A stretch of DNA of 23,717 bases from a virus. Position 1 is the stretch's first letter. Each line of letters begins with the position of its first letter. This document shows, piece by piece, positions 1 through 8,472 of the stretch. The DNA is taken from IMG/VR virus record IMGVR_UViG_3300028548_002056, positions 1 through 23,717 of that record; one strand, given 5' to 3'. The notes under the pieces are model-generated. The model was given only the letters and a program-made list of their open reading frames with translations. It was not told where the DNA came from and made no database searches. The position numbers and the translations under genes were made by a program.

Positions 1-1022
1 GTTACACCGAAGGCTAAGTATGAATCAATGAACCATTGTAACTCAATATCTGAGTAATAGACTTTAGAAGTCAATGGGATTGTTTCACCTGCAAGTAATG
101 CTTTAGGTTGTAAGAACAAAGCAATACATTTAGTATCGTTAGTTGTTACATCGTAAGCGTTACCGTTACCCGCGTTAGACAAGAAATGAGTTTGACCTGC
201 ATCTGCTGCTGCTGGGAAGCGGTTAGTTACTTGAATACGTACACCGTTCGCTTGAAGTACTTGACCTTTAGCGAAGTCACCGTTCATCTCTGAGAAATCA
301 CGGTCTAATAACTTATCGTTACGTAGTAAAGTGTAATACTCAGCAGGACGTACTAAGATAACGCCGTCGGAAAGCTCTACGTCTTTCTCTGCGATAGATT
401 GGCACATATCTTGAATGGCACGTACTAACTTGTCGCTATCTGCTTCATCACCTAAGGTGGTAAGCATGATAGGTGTAGCACCTTGGAAGCCTTCTGGGGC
501 TGTACGGATGATCTCAGTGTAGCCACCAACACCGCCTAACCAACCGCCTAACTTAGCACCCGTTGGGTCTTGGTTAGTGATTTGAGCTGCCTTGATACCT
601 TGCACGATAAATGCTTCATCGAAGAACTTACCGATAGTACGACCATGTTCCATACCAACTTCTTTACGCACGTCTAAGTGAGCTAGGAAATCGTCTAACA
701 AGAACTGATTGGTACGCGCTAACACGATAGTATCAACTTTTACACTGATGTTATCGAAGGTAGGACTTGAGTCAGTAGGACGAACACCACGAGCGACTTT
801 CTGTAAAGCTGTGAAGCCCATACGGTCGTTAGTAATAGTATCTGTACCACGTACTGATTTAAAGTTGAAGAACTGACGCATGAAAGATTCTTTCAGGATG
901 CGATGTTCTACTTCACCACCGTATTGCTCGATGAATAAAGGGTTGACTGAACCACTGTTGATTCCGCCTTGGTGACCGTCACGTACTTGTGATTGCGCGA
1001 CTGCTTGACCGATAATTGACAT
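1..1022 (-). CDS. major capsid protein (C-terminus cut by window edge)
   Basis: Forms the icosahedral head shell. About 340 codons are open from ATG at 1022 to the window edge without a stop. The product starts MSIIGQAVAQSQ and includes RILKESFMRQFFNFKSVRGT, a stretch with TNDRMGFTALQK, and ILVRPAEYYTLLRND, the pattern of T7 gp10-like capsid proteins. AGGAG lies about 9 bases before the ATG. It is the last gene of the cluster portal-scaffold-capsid, the usual order in T7-like phages, and is separated from the scaffold gene by 27 bases. Only a few C-terminal residues should be missing, judged by typical lengths of 330-380 residues. Family assignment is from recognised pattern and gene order; no search was run. 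Confidence 0.93.
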   Translation of the reverse strand, partial: MSIIGQAVAQSQVRDGHQGGINSGSVNPLFIEQYGGEVEHRILKESFMRQFFNFKSVRGTDTITNDRMGFTALQKVARGVRPTDSSPTFDNISVKVDTIVLARTNQFLLDDFLAHLDVRKEVGMEHGRTIGKFFDEAFIVQGIKAAQITNQDPTGAKLGGWLGGVGGYTEIIRTAPEGFQGATPIMLTTLGDEADSDKLVRAIQDMCQSIAEKDVELSDGVILVRPAEYYTLLRNDKLLDRDFSEMNGDFAKGQVLQANGVRIQVTNRFPAAADAGQTHFLSNAGNGNAYDVTTNDTKCIALFLQPKALLAGETIPLTSKVYYSDIELQWFIDSYLAFGV

Positions 1023-1049
1023 GTAATGTTTCTCCTAGGAAGTTATGTC

Positions 1050-1901
1050 TTATTTGATACCACGTTGGATAGATTTCATACGTCTTGCATCTAATGCTGC
1101 AATCTCGCGTGACTCTCCATACTGATGACCTGATCTGGTCAGTTTGTTCAGTTCCGTGTTGTATTCAGATTTTGTAATGGATTTGTCGTTAGTACTAGGT
1201 GTCTTATCACCATCTAACAACTCTGCTTCTTGAAACTCTTGAGTACCAATTGATTCTTTGAATGCAGTCGTTAATTCTTGCACAGCTAACTTAGCGGCAA
1301 GTCCACCTTGAGCTAACATTTTGTTAATCTCAGTGCGGTGTTCGTTAGATACGTTAGGTTGCCCTTCTGTTTCTCCCTTAGTCCAAGTAGCTAACTCTGT
1401 CCACATTGACTCACCTGATTGATCAGGGTCGCTTGTAATGCCTTTGAATGCTTCTTTGACTTGGTCGTATACAGCTGTATCTCTTGCAGTTGCCGCTTTG
1501 GACTGTTCGGTATGAATGCCCTTAATCTGGTCAGCTATCAATGATGCTACTGCATCACCATGCTTTTCCTTCAATGCAACTAGTGTCTCTAAGTCAACCT
1601 TACCATCATTGGCTTTGGCGTACTCAGCTACTTCTTTCATGTTCAGACCGGCTTTCTCGATAAGTCCTGTGACTTGCCCAAGGGTTGACTTGTCCACTTC
1701 TTTTTCAGGAAGTGTAGTGTCTTTCTCGCTCTTGTCACCTTTATCTTTTGTCGCCTGTTCATCAATAGGTTTCTCTACTGGTGGAGTTACGGGAGGGGTC
1801 TGTTCATCTTTTACTACTGGTGGTACAACTGGGGCATCACCACCGCCTTGCTCGTCACCTTCCGGTGACATGTAGATGCGGTTTAATCTATTGAAAATCA
1901 T
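1050..1901 (-). CDS. capsid assembly scaffolding protein
   Basis: Internal scaffold that guides head assembly and leaves before or during DNA packaging, as T7 gp9 does. The 283-residue product is very acidic and low in complexity at the N-terminus (residues 10-75: Pro-Val, Glu, Asp and Lys rich), with predicted helical stretches further on, and has a basic C-terminal tail (RRMKSIQRGIK) typical of scaffolds that bind capsid subunits. It sits between portal and capsid genes, which is the diagnostic position. The ATG at 1901 has AGGAA 9 bases upstream. An internal ATG ten codons later (MSPEGDEQ) has no ribosome site and is less likely. Confidence 0.88.
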   Translation of the reverse strand: MIFNRLNRIYMSPEGDEQGGGDAPVVPPVVKDEQTPPVTPPVEKPIDEQATKDKGDKSEKDTTLPEKEVDKSTLGQVTGLIEKAGLNMKEVAEYAKANDGKVDLETLVALKEKHGDAVASLIADQIKGIHTEQSKAATARDTAVYDQVKEAFKGITSDPDQSGESMWTELATWTKGETEGQPNVSNEHRTEINKMLAQGGLAAKLAVQELTTAFKESIGTQEFQEAELLDGDKTPSTNDKSITKSEYNTELNKLTRSGHQYGESREIAALDARRMKSIQRGIK

Positions 1902-1916
1902 GTGCTGAGTTTCCTG

Positions 1917-3461
1917 TTATTGTGGTGGCTGAGGTTGAGCTGCTACTTTAGCTTGCTCTTCCATACCGACCATCTGTGCTTGTTGTTGCATACGCTGTTC
2001 ACGGGCTGCTTCAACTACATCTTTGTCCTTTAAGAACTTCTTGTAGTCTACGCCATGACCTGCGCCTAACATTGCTATAATGTCACTGAATTCCATCCAC
2101 TCTTTCACTTCTTCTGGTACGTCAGAAAGTACGATCATGTCCTGCATAAATGCTCGGAAATTATCTAACTCACTGTTACGAGATAGTGATTCAAGTCCTG
2201 TAACGATGACAGGTTCGATGTCTTTAAATACAGTATCTAAGCTTCTTAGTGCACGTCTAGCTAGAGGTAGTTGTAGTTCAGTAGCAAGTCGTGAATAAAC
2301 ACCGCCTAATGAACCTTCTAACTCTTGTGCCTGCATTCTAATCTCTTGCGCTGTAACACGCTCTGCGTCACGCGTGACTGCTGAGTTTAATAGGAATGCT
2401 GCGCCTAATCGTCTAGCTACTTGGTCAAACTGATGCGATAGGAAGTCAGTAACGTTAGCTACTTGAGGCTGATGTACGAATATATCTTCTTCTCTACCAT
2501 GTACATAAGCACCTGATGGAGATTCTGTTAACTCTCGTACGTCTGTCATACCTGCTGGATTTACTAAGTTCTTCACATCTGTCATAACAGTTGTGTAGTC
2601 TACTATAGCTTCCGATAGGTTAGACAACTTATGAAAGTCACCTGAGTATAATTCTACTAAACCTGTACCGTAGTCTTTACCACGCGCTAAATCCCATGTT
2701 AATGGAATCCAAGGTAGGTCATCCTGCTTGTATACTCCGACTGATCTATGACAGTAGCAAATGTCTTCCAACTCTTGCCATACCATGAACTTGTCTTCGC
2801 CTACTTTCTGGAGACCTGTGTATATAGATACGTTGTCTTCGGACATATAACCTGCTGCTTCTGCAATAGCTGCTAGCTCGTCACTTAGTCCTGACACTGA
2901 TTTAGTCTCACGTATGATACACTTAATCATTCTACCGCGAAGGTCACGTTTGACTATATAGTCACGTAGTGAATACGCTACCATGTCCTCTTTCACGTCT
3001 CTAGGTGCATAGATCAAACTGTTACCAGTAATGATTAACTGCTTCATAACATCGTGCATTATAATACGCGCGTTAGAGGCATTCATATTAGTCATGGCTG
3101 CTCGTTCTGCTTCTGCTAATGAAGCGTCTATCTGTGCACCCTTGACACCTGTAGCTAAGACTTCGTTCCGCTGTTCTTGTGTTAAGTTCATACGGAAGAA
3201 CGGTCTTGATGGTTGGAATAGTGCCATCATTATTTTGTTTGATAAGTTGGTAACTGCTTGAGCGCCTACTGATTGGTAGTCCAGTTGCATCTCATCGTAC
3301 TCCATTAAGGGGTCGTCTGGGAATACCATTGGAATAGTCCAACCTGCGTAACGTTCACAGCGGGTCATTGTTTCCTCTCGGCTATAATCACCTTCGAGGA
3401 ACTCGCCGCGTAGTACATAGTTACCAGATAAATGTTTCTCTGTTATCTCGTCTATGTGCAT
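1917..3461 (-). CDS. portal / head-tail connector protein
   Basis: Dodecameric connector at the portal vertex through which DNA is packaged and ejected; homologous in type to T7 gp8. The 514-residue length is close to T7 gp8 (536). Recognisable stretches are ERYAGWTIPMVFPDD and SNKIMMALFQPSRPFFRMNL near the N-terminus, KQLIITGNSLIYAP in the middle and VTRDAERVTAQEIRMQAQEL before a Gln-rich C-terminus (REQRMQQQAQMVGMEEQ). AAGGAT precedes the ATG at 3461, and the gene lies one base after the small gene at 3463-3711, indicating one transcript. Confidence 0.93.
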   Translation of the reverse strand: MHIDEITEKHLSGNYVLRGEFLEGDYSREETMTRCERYAGWTIPMVFPDDPLMEYDEMQLDYQSVGAQAVTNLSNKIMMALFQPSRPFFRMNLTQEQRNEVLATGVKGAQIDASLAEAERAAMTNMNASNARIIMHDVMKQLIITGNSLIYAPRDVKEDMVAYSLRDYIVKRDLRGRMIKCIIRETKSVSGLSDELAAIAEAAGYMSEDNVSIYTGLQKVGEDKFMVWQELEDICYCHRSVGVYKQDDLPWIPLTWDLARGKDYGTGLVELYSGDFHKLSNLSEAIVDYTTVMTDVKNLVNPAGMTDVRELTESPSGAYVHGREEDIFVHQPQVANVTDFLSHQFDQVARRLGAAFLLNSAVTRDAERVTAQEIRMQAQELEGSLGGVYSRLATELQLPLARRALRSLDTVFKDIEPVIVTGLESLSRNSELDNFRAFMQDMIVLSDVPEEVKEWMEFSDIIAMLGAGHGVDYKKFLKDKDVVEAAREQRMQQQAQMVGMEEQAKVAAQPQPPQ

Positions 3462-3462
3462 A

Positions 3463-3711
3463 CTAGATCCTTATGTTACCTGTGGAGATTTCGTCATCTT
3501 CTAAGTCATCGTCAACTTCTAGGCTAATCTTACCTAGGTCACCAATGCCTTGACCTTCTGTCTCTGCAAATACTTCTGCTTTTCTAGCTTGCTTATCAGC
3601 TTCTAGTGCATCTTTCTCTGCATTCTTCTTGGCTTTCTTTTGTGCTTTCTTTTGTTGTACCGTAGTAGCAACAGATGTTACCACAATAGCGCCAGCTATC
3701 CAAAAACTCAT
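3463..3711 (-). CDS. small virion-type protein upstream of the portal (gp7.3-like by position)
   Basis: An 82-residue protein: a hydrophobic N-terminus (MSFWIAGAIVVTSVATTV, about residues 2-18), a very Lys/Ala-rich predicted helix (residues 19-45), then an acidic C-terminus ending STGNIRI. T7-like phages carry a small Lys-rich protein just before the portal (T7 gp7.3, a tail assembly and host-range protein) whose C-terminus also ends in a short Gly-Ile motif. I infer the same role from position, composition and that ending; the hydrophobic start is not typical of gp7.3 and could instead mean membrane attachment. CAGGA lies 9 bases before the ATG. The gap to the upstream gene is 3 bases. Confidence 0.75.
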   Translation of the reverse strand: MSFWIAGAIVVTSVATTVQQKKAQKKAKKNAEKDALEADKQARKAEVFAETEGQGIGDLGKISLEVDDDLEDDEISTGNIRI

Positions 3712-3714
3712 ATA

Positions 3715-4254
3715 TTAATCCTGATGTGTTAGTTGGTTTAAATAACCTGTGAACTCACCATAGTTATCAAACGTTAAGTCATCAACCAGTTCATCAGGGT
3801 TAATTACGTCCGTTAAGTGTGCTGTGTTCCAGACTGTTTCCTCTGGTGCATACACTACACGTTGAGTACCTGCCTTACTTATAAATGTACAAGGGGCGGT
3901 ATACTCGTTATGTCCATTAGAGTCTATTACAATGACTCGACCTGTGGATATAATATTAACTAATGGTCGCTTATGTACACGGCTAAGGATTATTGAACCT
4001 CTCGGTATTAATAACTCTCTTACGTATAAACCATCAACCATGTGATTAGTTATATTATCTTCTAGCATCATTTTAGCTAGTTCACCAGTCTCATTAAATT
4101 GCTCTAAGTAGGCACGAAGTGGACGTACTTCTTTATCGAATTCAGCAGGAGGAAGTCCTGCCAATTTCATAGAAATTCTTTGAAGGTTTATTCCCTCCGT
4201 GTGTAGGGTATTAGCCAAAGAAGTAGGTGGCTTTTGAAATGTCTTCAATGTCAT
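3715..4254 (-). CDS. conserved phage protein with a cupin-like beta core
   Basis: The frame stays open to 4404, but inside the RNA polymerase gene. The ATG at 4254 has GGGGA 5 bases upstream and gives 179 residues, so I chose it. It overlaps the RNA polymerase end by 44 bases. Residues about 80-155 read as alternating strands: VRELLIPRGSIILSRVHKRP, VNIISTGRVIVIDSNG, APCTFISKAGTQRVVYA, EETVWNTAH. This is the pattern of a common phage protein annotated as cupin-like and often found near structural genes. The conserved TVWNTAH suggests a small sugar- or metal-binding-type barrel, but only one or two His residues remain. Function is unknown; a virion or assembly role is inferred from position. 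Confidence 0.8.
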   Translation of the reverse strand: MTLKTFQKPPTSLANTLHTEGINLQRISMKLAGLPPAEFDKEVRPLRAYLEQFNETGELAKMMLEDNITNHMVDGLYVRELLIPRGSIILSRVHKRPLVNIISTGRVIVIDSNGHNEYTAPCTFISKAGTQRVVYAPEETVWNTAHLTDVINPDELVDDLTFDNYGEFTGYLNQLTHQD

Positions 4255-6604
4255 AATTTCCCCGAGGCAGCCCTCTAGTCGATACATCCTGTTGGTCTGC
4301 CCAATGACGAATTGGGTCTGTTTTAGTGTACATATAGCGAAATGTCCGCCTAATGGTTTTAAACAGCTTACCAGTGTTTCCAGCGTGTGTGCCGAAGTCA
4401 TCATGAATCATTGCATAGGAATGTAAGTCTACCGCATTAATAGTCAATACCATGTGAGAGCTATCAACCGAATGTACGAAGTTAGGTGAAATCCCACTAC
4501 GTTGCCCAGCTCTGTATACAATACCCGCGTTAGCATCGGGTACGTATAGCTTCACTCTACCTTCTAAGTATGTGCACACCTCTACCATATTATCTATCTT
4601 ATAGTGTTGGTATACTGGGAAGCCTAGTATTGTCTTCCATCTACAGAAGTCTGTACCCACGTTCTTTTGAAGCCATGCCATAGCAGCTCTTGCAGCAATT
4701 ACTACCTCACCTATGGCGGACCATAGGATAGGTGTAAGGTACTTAGCCATTATCCACTGTTCTTTCTCGTCCATATTGAACTTAGTCCAGTTGTCTAGTA
4801 CATATTCGAATATGTAACTTCGGGCTGACTGCTGAGTAGCTCCATAGGGAAGCGTCATTACAGGTCTCTTGGTGCACTTACGTGTAATGCCCACCTGTAA
4901 CCAAATTTTAGCTAGCGCACAACCGCCATCAGCTAACACTTGTAGCTTATCTGTTGTAACTTGCGCTACCTCTCCGTAAATGTCTTCTGGCTTATCACAG
5001 TCCATTAGGTTAGTAGCTTTTGCACCCACTTCATCTCTTAACATTGCTGAGAAGTGTTGAAGTCCATTACAACTACCGTCTAGCCCTACAGCTAAATGAC
5101 CTATTGCATGAGGGTCTCTACCATAGTCAGAACGTGCCCATTCAAAACAGAATGCTAGGAACTGATATGGTTTATCCGCTTCACTCCACTGAGTGTTGCT
5201 AAGTGGGTCTTCAACGATAGCTCGTATTAATGGCTCGTTATCTCTCACCCATTTGACTCTATCCTCGTAAGGTAGTTTATCCTCACCAAATACGTTAGCA
5301 CCTTGTACTGCTAACCATTTAATACCTTCTTCACCAAGTCTCACACCCTTAGAGAATCTTAACAATCCTTTCGCTGAGTCTGAACCTTGTGGTGATAAAC
5401 CTGTTGTAGCACAGTATATACGTCCTCTAAAGTCACAGTTATACACGAAGTATAAACTATCCCATGAACGTAGTTCTTGTGCTAATAGATGTCCTTGTCG
5501 GAATCCAACCACTTGACCTTTGCGTTGGCGCTCGTTATCATGTTGTTTCTTACGCAACATCTTCCAAGCTGTGATTTCATCTATCTGATCCTGTGTATGT
5601 GTACCTTTCTCTACATCTGCTAAGTGCTCAGGGAACGGGGTCATCTCTATCGCTTCACGATTAGGGATTCCTATCTTCAAGTTTCTCTGGAAGACTTGCT
5701 CCTGTACCTTCAATACGTCCTCGTTTATTTGCCAAGCTGTACGTTGCATCTTATTCACAGCACGCTTATGTTGAAGCGGGTTGTGTTCTGCTACGTATGC
5801 TCGGGCGTCTTTTCCTGTCGTCTTGATGAACGGCATAGACATACGAGGTGTATAGTATCCTCCGCGTGGGTTATCTTCCCACGGTACTGGTGGACATTTA
5901 AGTGGTAGGTACATAGGGAGTAATAGACCCCGTTCCTTTTCAAACTCAGCAATCCAATCATCAAACTCTGGAGTAGTATCTATGAAGAAATCTGTCTTTC
6001 CTCTACTCATGAGTTTCTGAGTGAATATTAAATCGTCCATACCTTGGAGTAGGTTACGTAGTATACGTGTTCCTACGTGTACTTTCATCTGTGTAGTCCA
6101 GTCATACCACTCTAAACCAAAGTCGTTGAACTTCTTCATTAAAGCTTTCTGCATATGGACAGATGATGTCACTGCTTGGTCGTCGAATGACCGCATGACT
6201 GTGTGGAAGTATGCTGGATACTCCGCTTCGAACATAGCGCATTTAAGCTCTGTCTCTAACTTACTTCCTAACTTAGATACAAACTTAGATACTCCTACCT
6301 TCTTACCTTCACCAATTTTGGCTAATAAGAATTTAAGACCAATGTAACCAACTTTCATGTAGTCTTCATTCTCACCAGCTACTTGTCGTACTAGTTTATT
6401 GTATGAAGCGTTCTTTCCACGTGCGCCTAGCTTGCAGTCGTCTTTGATTAAGTCGCCTACTATCTGCATTCTATCTTTTAAGATGAATGTTGTACTGTCT
6501 GTGAGGTCGTTTCCTTTCCCACGTGTTTTCTGCTGTAAGTCGAGGTATCGTTCTGATCCCCGCTTTAGGCACTCTTGTTCCCATAGAAGTTGGTCTTGTG
6601 TCAT
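4211..6604 (-). CDS. single-subunit DNA-directed RNA polymerase (T7 type)
   Basis: Transcribes phage genes from phage-specific promoters without host sigma factors. The 797 residues carry every catalytic landmark. Motif A is GLDGSCNGLQHFSAMLRD with D509 (T7 D537). Motif B is TKRPVMTLPYG with K579 and Y587 (T7 K631, Y639; Y639 selects ribose). Motif C is AMIHDDFG with D735 (T7 D812). CDFRGRIY at 390-397 matches the T7 DWRGRVY segment. The C-terminus ends YFFG, like the aromatic FAFA end of T7. The stop of the endonuclease VII gene overlaps this ATG as TAATG. Its place just before structural genes is the phiKMV arrangement; in T7 the gene is early. It is shorter than T7 (883), near the phiKMV enzyme. 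Confidence 0.98.
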   Translation of the reverse strand: MTQDQLLWEQECLKRGSERYLDLQQKTRGKGNDLTDSTTFILKDRMQIVGDLIKDDCKLGARGKNASYNKLVRQVAGENEDYMKVGYIGLKFLLAKIGEGKKVGVSKFVSKLGSKLETELKCAMFEAEYPAYFHTVMRSFDDQAVTSSVHMQKALMKKFNDFGLEWYDWTTQMKVHVGTRILRNLLQGMDDLIFTQKLMSRGKTDFFIDTTPEFDDWIAEFEKERGLLLPMYLPLKCPPVPWEDNPRGGYYTPRMSMPFIKTTGKDARAYVAEHNPLQHKRAVNKMQRTAWQINEDVLKVQEQVFQRNLKIGIPNREAIEMTPFPEHLADVEKGTHTQDQIDEITAWKMLRKKQHDNERQRKGQVVGFRQGHLLAQELRSWDSLYFVYNCDFRGRIYCATTGLSPQGSDSAKGLLRFSKGVRLGEEGIKWLAVQGANVFGEDKLPYEDRVKWVRDNEPLIRAIVEDPLSNTQWSEADKPYQFLAFCFEWARSDYGRDPHAIGHLAVGLDGSCNGLQHFSAMLRDEVGAKATNLMDCDKPEDIYGEVAQVTTDKLQVLADGGCALAKIWLQVGITRKCTKRPVMTLPYGATQQSARSYIFEYVLDNWTKFNMDEKEQWIMAKYLTPILWSAIGEVVIAARAAMAWLQKNVGTDFCRWKTILGFPVYQHYKIDNMVEVCTYLEGRVKLYVPDANAGIVYRAGQRSGISPNFVHSVDSSHMVLTINAVDLHSYAMIHDDFGTHAGNTGKLFKTIRRTFRYMYTKTDPIRHWADQQDVSTRGLPRGNYDIEDISKATYFFG

Positions 6605-6987
6605 TATCTTGCCTTCTTTCTAGCACGTGCTAACCGAGCCTTAGCGTTACGTTTGTCTCGCTGCATCTCTGGTGTCATGTGCGTTGGATGTATTAAATTA
6701 AATTTTAGTGCGGGTGGTTCTTCTAGGTACTTACCAAGCCCAATGATATAATCGTTTGCTGACACACCTTTGTGACCTAAGTTAGCCTTAGTCTTTACTC
6801 TACCCTCAGCACCGTTACACGAATTATGTAGTGCACCACGGACGTAACCTGTAGTATGACAATGGTCAAGTACTGCTCTATCTCGTGGTGTGAATGGTTT
6901 CCCACACACAGCGCATTTGTTACCTTGTCTCTTAACCAATTGGTCACATACAGACTTTACTTCTGATGGTTTTAATTGTTTAGCCAT
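6604..6987 (-). CDS. recombination endonuclease VII (HNH, Holliday junction resolving)
   Basis: Cuts branched DNA such as Holliday junctions, clearing recombination intermediates before packaging; in T7 this job is done by unrelated gp3. The 127 residues have the endonuclease VII signature: zinc cysteines C25 and C28 (CAVC), the DHCHTTGYVRG block at 41-51 with the catalytic His region, then LHNSCN at 53-58 with the second metal pair (C57). The C-terminus is basic (RNAKARLARARKKAR), suiting DNA contact. GAGGTGA lies 7 bases before the ATG. It overlaps the previous gene by 8 bases and the RNA polymerase start by one. Confidence 0.95.
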   Translation of the reverse strand: MAKQLKPSEVKSVCDQLVKRQGNKCAVCGKPFTPRDRAVLDHCHTTGYVRGALHNSCNGAEGRVKTKANLGHKGVSANDYIIGLGKYLEEPPALKFNLIHPTHMTPEMQRDKRNAKARLARARKKAR

Positions 6988-7162
6988 GATACGTCACCTC
7001 GTGCCCTGCTACGTTCGATAGATTGAACCTCACGTAGTTACCGTCTTTAAACGTCAACTGGAGATCCACACCACCCCAGCTATAATCAATAGACTTAGGG
7101 AAGTACTCTATATTTGTACCGTTGGTAAAATATATTACTACACGAGCTATATCTCTACCCAT
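6980..7162 (-). CDS. small hypothetical protein (60 aa)
   Basis: Not recognised. The 60 residues look mostly beta: RVVIYFTNGTNIEYFPKS, then VDLQLTFKDGNYVRFNLS, suggesting a single small sheet domain. AAGGAAG sits 7 bases before the ATG, and the gene overlaps its neighbours by 8 bases on each side, which supports it being translated as part of the ligase-to-RNA polymerase operon. No membrane segment or cysteine motif is present. Confidence 0.75.
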   Translation of the reverse strand: MGRDIARVVIYFTNGTNIEYFPKSIDYSWGGVDLQLTFKDGNYVRFNLSNVAGHEVTYHG

Positions 7163-7316
7163 TGTTCACTTCCTTTAACAATAGCTCCCAGCGCATTAGT
7201 TCTACTTCGTTGATTTCTCGCTCATCTTCTGGTACGAGGTCCCACTTAAACGCTGTCTCATATAACCAGATAGAGAACTTTATGTTGCATAATTTAAAGA
7301 ATCTAACCAAGTTCAT
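7155..7316 (-). CDS. small hypothetical protein (53 aa)
   Basis: Not recognised. The frame is open from 7358, but AAGGAG lies 5 bases before the ATG at 7316, so I start it there (MNLVRFFKLCNIKFSIW). The start overlaps the ligase end by 14 bases. It has an amphipathic, aromatic-rich N-terminal half and an acidic C-terminal half (EDEREINEVELMRW). It could be a small regulator or a structural adaptor; nothing in the sequence decides this. Confidence 0.7.
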   Translation of the reverse strand: MNLVRFFKLCNIKFSIWLYETAFKWDLVPEDEREINEVELMRWELLLKEVNNG

Positions 7317-8184
7317 GTACTCCTTTATCAAATCGTCTAGCTTTGAAGCGAGGTTCACGGTACTTACCGTCTTTTAACTTCTTCATAGCTTTAATCTCAA
7401 CTACTGTTCCTATGATAGTATCAGGTGCTTGTAGAATCATACGGCGTTCGTCATGTTTCATACAACCCATACCTATCTCGTGTAGTTGGTTTACTTCATC
7501 TTTACAGACTAGCTTACCGGCTTGTCCTTCATGGTCGCCTAAGCCTTCTATAACCTTAACTACTAACATCTCTACAGTCACTTCTTCCTTGATTTTCATA
7601 AGGGTAGATATGCGTTTTCCGGCAGTATATAAAGCGTCAGAAGCCTTTAAAATAAGCCCTTCCCCGCCATTTGCTTGAATCTTTTCAGCCATAGAATGCC
7701 ATTCTTTAGGGTCTTGAGAGACTCCAAGGATAGGCGATAGACGTACTTGTGGTAGTCCTATTCTACTTACTATCTCTTGAGCAAACTGATAGCGATGATG
7801 TGCTGTCATAGTACAGAATTGGAAGTCAGGTATGAAGTCGTGTACTCTAAGGTATACGTCCTCCGCTTGTTCATATTTACGGTTTAGTATACCGTTTAGT
7901 TCGTGGAATCTATCCACCTCATAACCTTCAATCATAATCTCAAAGATTAAACGTCCTTTGACGTCTGGTCTGTGTGCTCTGATAAGGTCTGATAGTTCTT
8001 TTACTGATGGTATCTCACGTAGTTGCCGTGAGTGGATAATACAGCTAGGTAAGTCTAAGAAACCAAACCAGCCATCATGCTTCTCGAACATCATATAGGG
8101 TTGTTCAATGTCTGGTTTCTTCTTGTCCATTTCTAGGAACAAGTGTTTAGCTTTCTGTATACCCATCATTAGGGTATTAGTCAT
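7303..8184 (-). CDS. ATP-dependent DNA ligase
   Basis: Seals nicks during replication and recombination. The 293 residues show the nucleotidyltransferase motifs of T7-type ligases: motif I EKHDG with the adenylated lysine K35, motif III around RLIFEI (78-83), motif IV NGGEGLILK (172-180) and motif V LMKIKEE (195-201, K197 and K199), then a C-terminal OB-fold-like region (GTVVEIKAMKKLKDGKYREP). It is shorter than T7 ligase (359), consistent with a minimal phage enzyme. The ATG at 8184 overlaps the stop of the 38-residue gene (TAATG); the ribosome site is weak (AGGTA), so translation may depend on coupling. Confidence 0.95.
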   Translation of the reverse strand: MTNTLMMGIQKAKHLFLEMDKKKPDIEQPYMMFEKHDGWFGFLDLPSCIIHSRQLREIPSVKELSDLIRAHRPDVKGRLIFEIMIEGYEVDRFHELNGILNRKYEQAEDVYLRVHDFIPDFQFCTMTAHHRYQFAQEIVSRIGLPQVRLSPILGVSQDPKEWHSMAEKIQANGGEGLILKASDALYTAGKRISTLMKIKEEVTVEMLVVKVIEGLGDHEGQAGKLVCKDEVNQLHEIGMGCMKHDERRMILQAPDTIIGTVVEIKAMKKLKDGKYREPRFKARRFDKGVHELG

Positions 8185-8300
8185 TACAGTAACTTACCTA
8201 TAATATCTATTACTATGTACACTACTGAGTATGTTAATACTACTCGTGTGCTGTGAATACTCAGCTTGAATACTGGTAGTTTATCTAATAAGTTAATCAC
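8184..8300 (-). CDS. tiny membrane peptide, GTG start (38 aa)
   Basis: A 38-codon frame starting with GTG at 8300, with AAGGAG 7 bases upstream and a stop that overlaps the ligase ATG as TAATG. It overlaps the gene before it by 8 bases. The C-terminal half is a likely membrane helix (VVLTYSVVYIVIDIIG). Not recognised. The perfect ribosome site plus coupling on both ends make a real gene likely despite its size; the rare GTG start is the main reservation. Its role cannot be told; small phage membrane peptides include holins and host-membrane modulators. Confidence 0.6.
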   Translation of the reverse strand: MINLLDKLPVFKLSIHSTRVVLTYSVVYIVIDIIGKLL

Positions 8301-8472
8301 TACAAAGCTCCTTAATCATACGTTTGTGGAATTGTACGGGTATACCCCATTCTTTAAATACTATACGTAGCTTACGTTTTGCTACTCGCATAGAGATGTC
8401 ACCCATGTCTATACGCATTACTGTTACTGAGCCACCATCTTCTGACTCGTTTACTGGGATTAAGAAAATCAT
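8293..8472 (-). CDS. small hypothetical protein (59 aa)
   Basis: Not recognised. ATG at 8472 follows the exonuclease stop directly (TAGATG) and has GGGAGA 5 bases upstream. The product starts MIFLIPVNESEDGGSVTVMR and continues with MRVAKRKLRIVFKEWGIPVQ, a small mixed alpha/beta protein with a basic middle (AKRKLR) and KRMIKEL near the end. The basic stretch could bind nucleic acid, but this is a guess. Position between exonuclease and ligase places it in the DNA metabolism operon. Confidence 0.75.
   Translation of the reverse strand: MIFLIPVNESEDGGSVTVMRIDMGDISMRVAKRKLRIVFKEWGIPVQFHKRMIKELCSD

Noticed and set aside
1-1022. Capsid start MSIIGQAVAQSQ resembles the shared N-terminal peptide of the replication proteins
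   Set aside because: Only the IGQAVA core is similar, and T7-like capsid starts are Ala/Gln rich anyway; I do not count it as a fourth copy.
1516-1875. Open frames on the plus strand (also 5624-5908, 6021-6347, 18895-19281, 22000-22359 and others)
   Set aside because: All mirror well-supported minus-strand genes, with no ribosome sites or recognisable products.
3715-4404. 229-residue version of the cupin-like protein
   Set aside because: The extra 50 residues are read from the RNA polymerase end in another frame, and the ATG at 4254 has a ribosome site.
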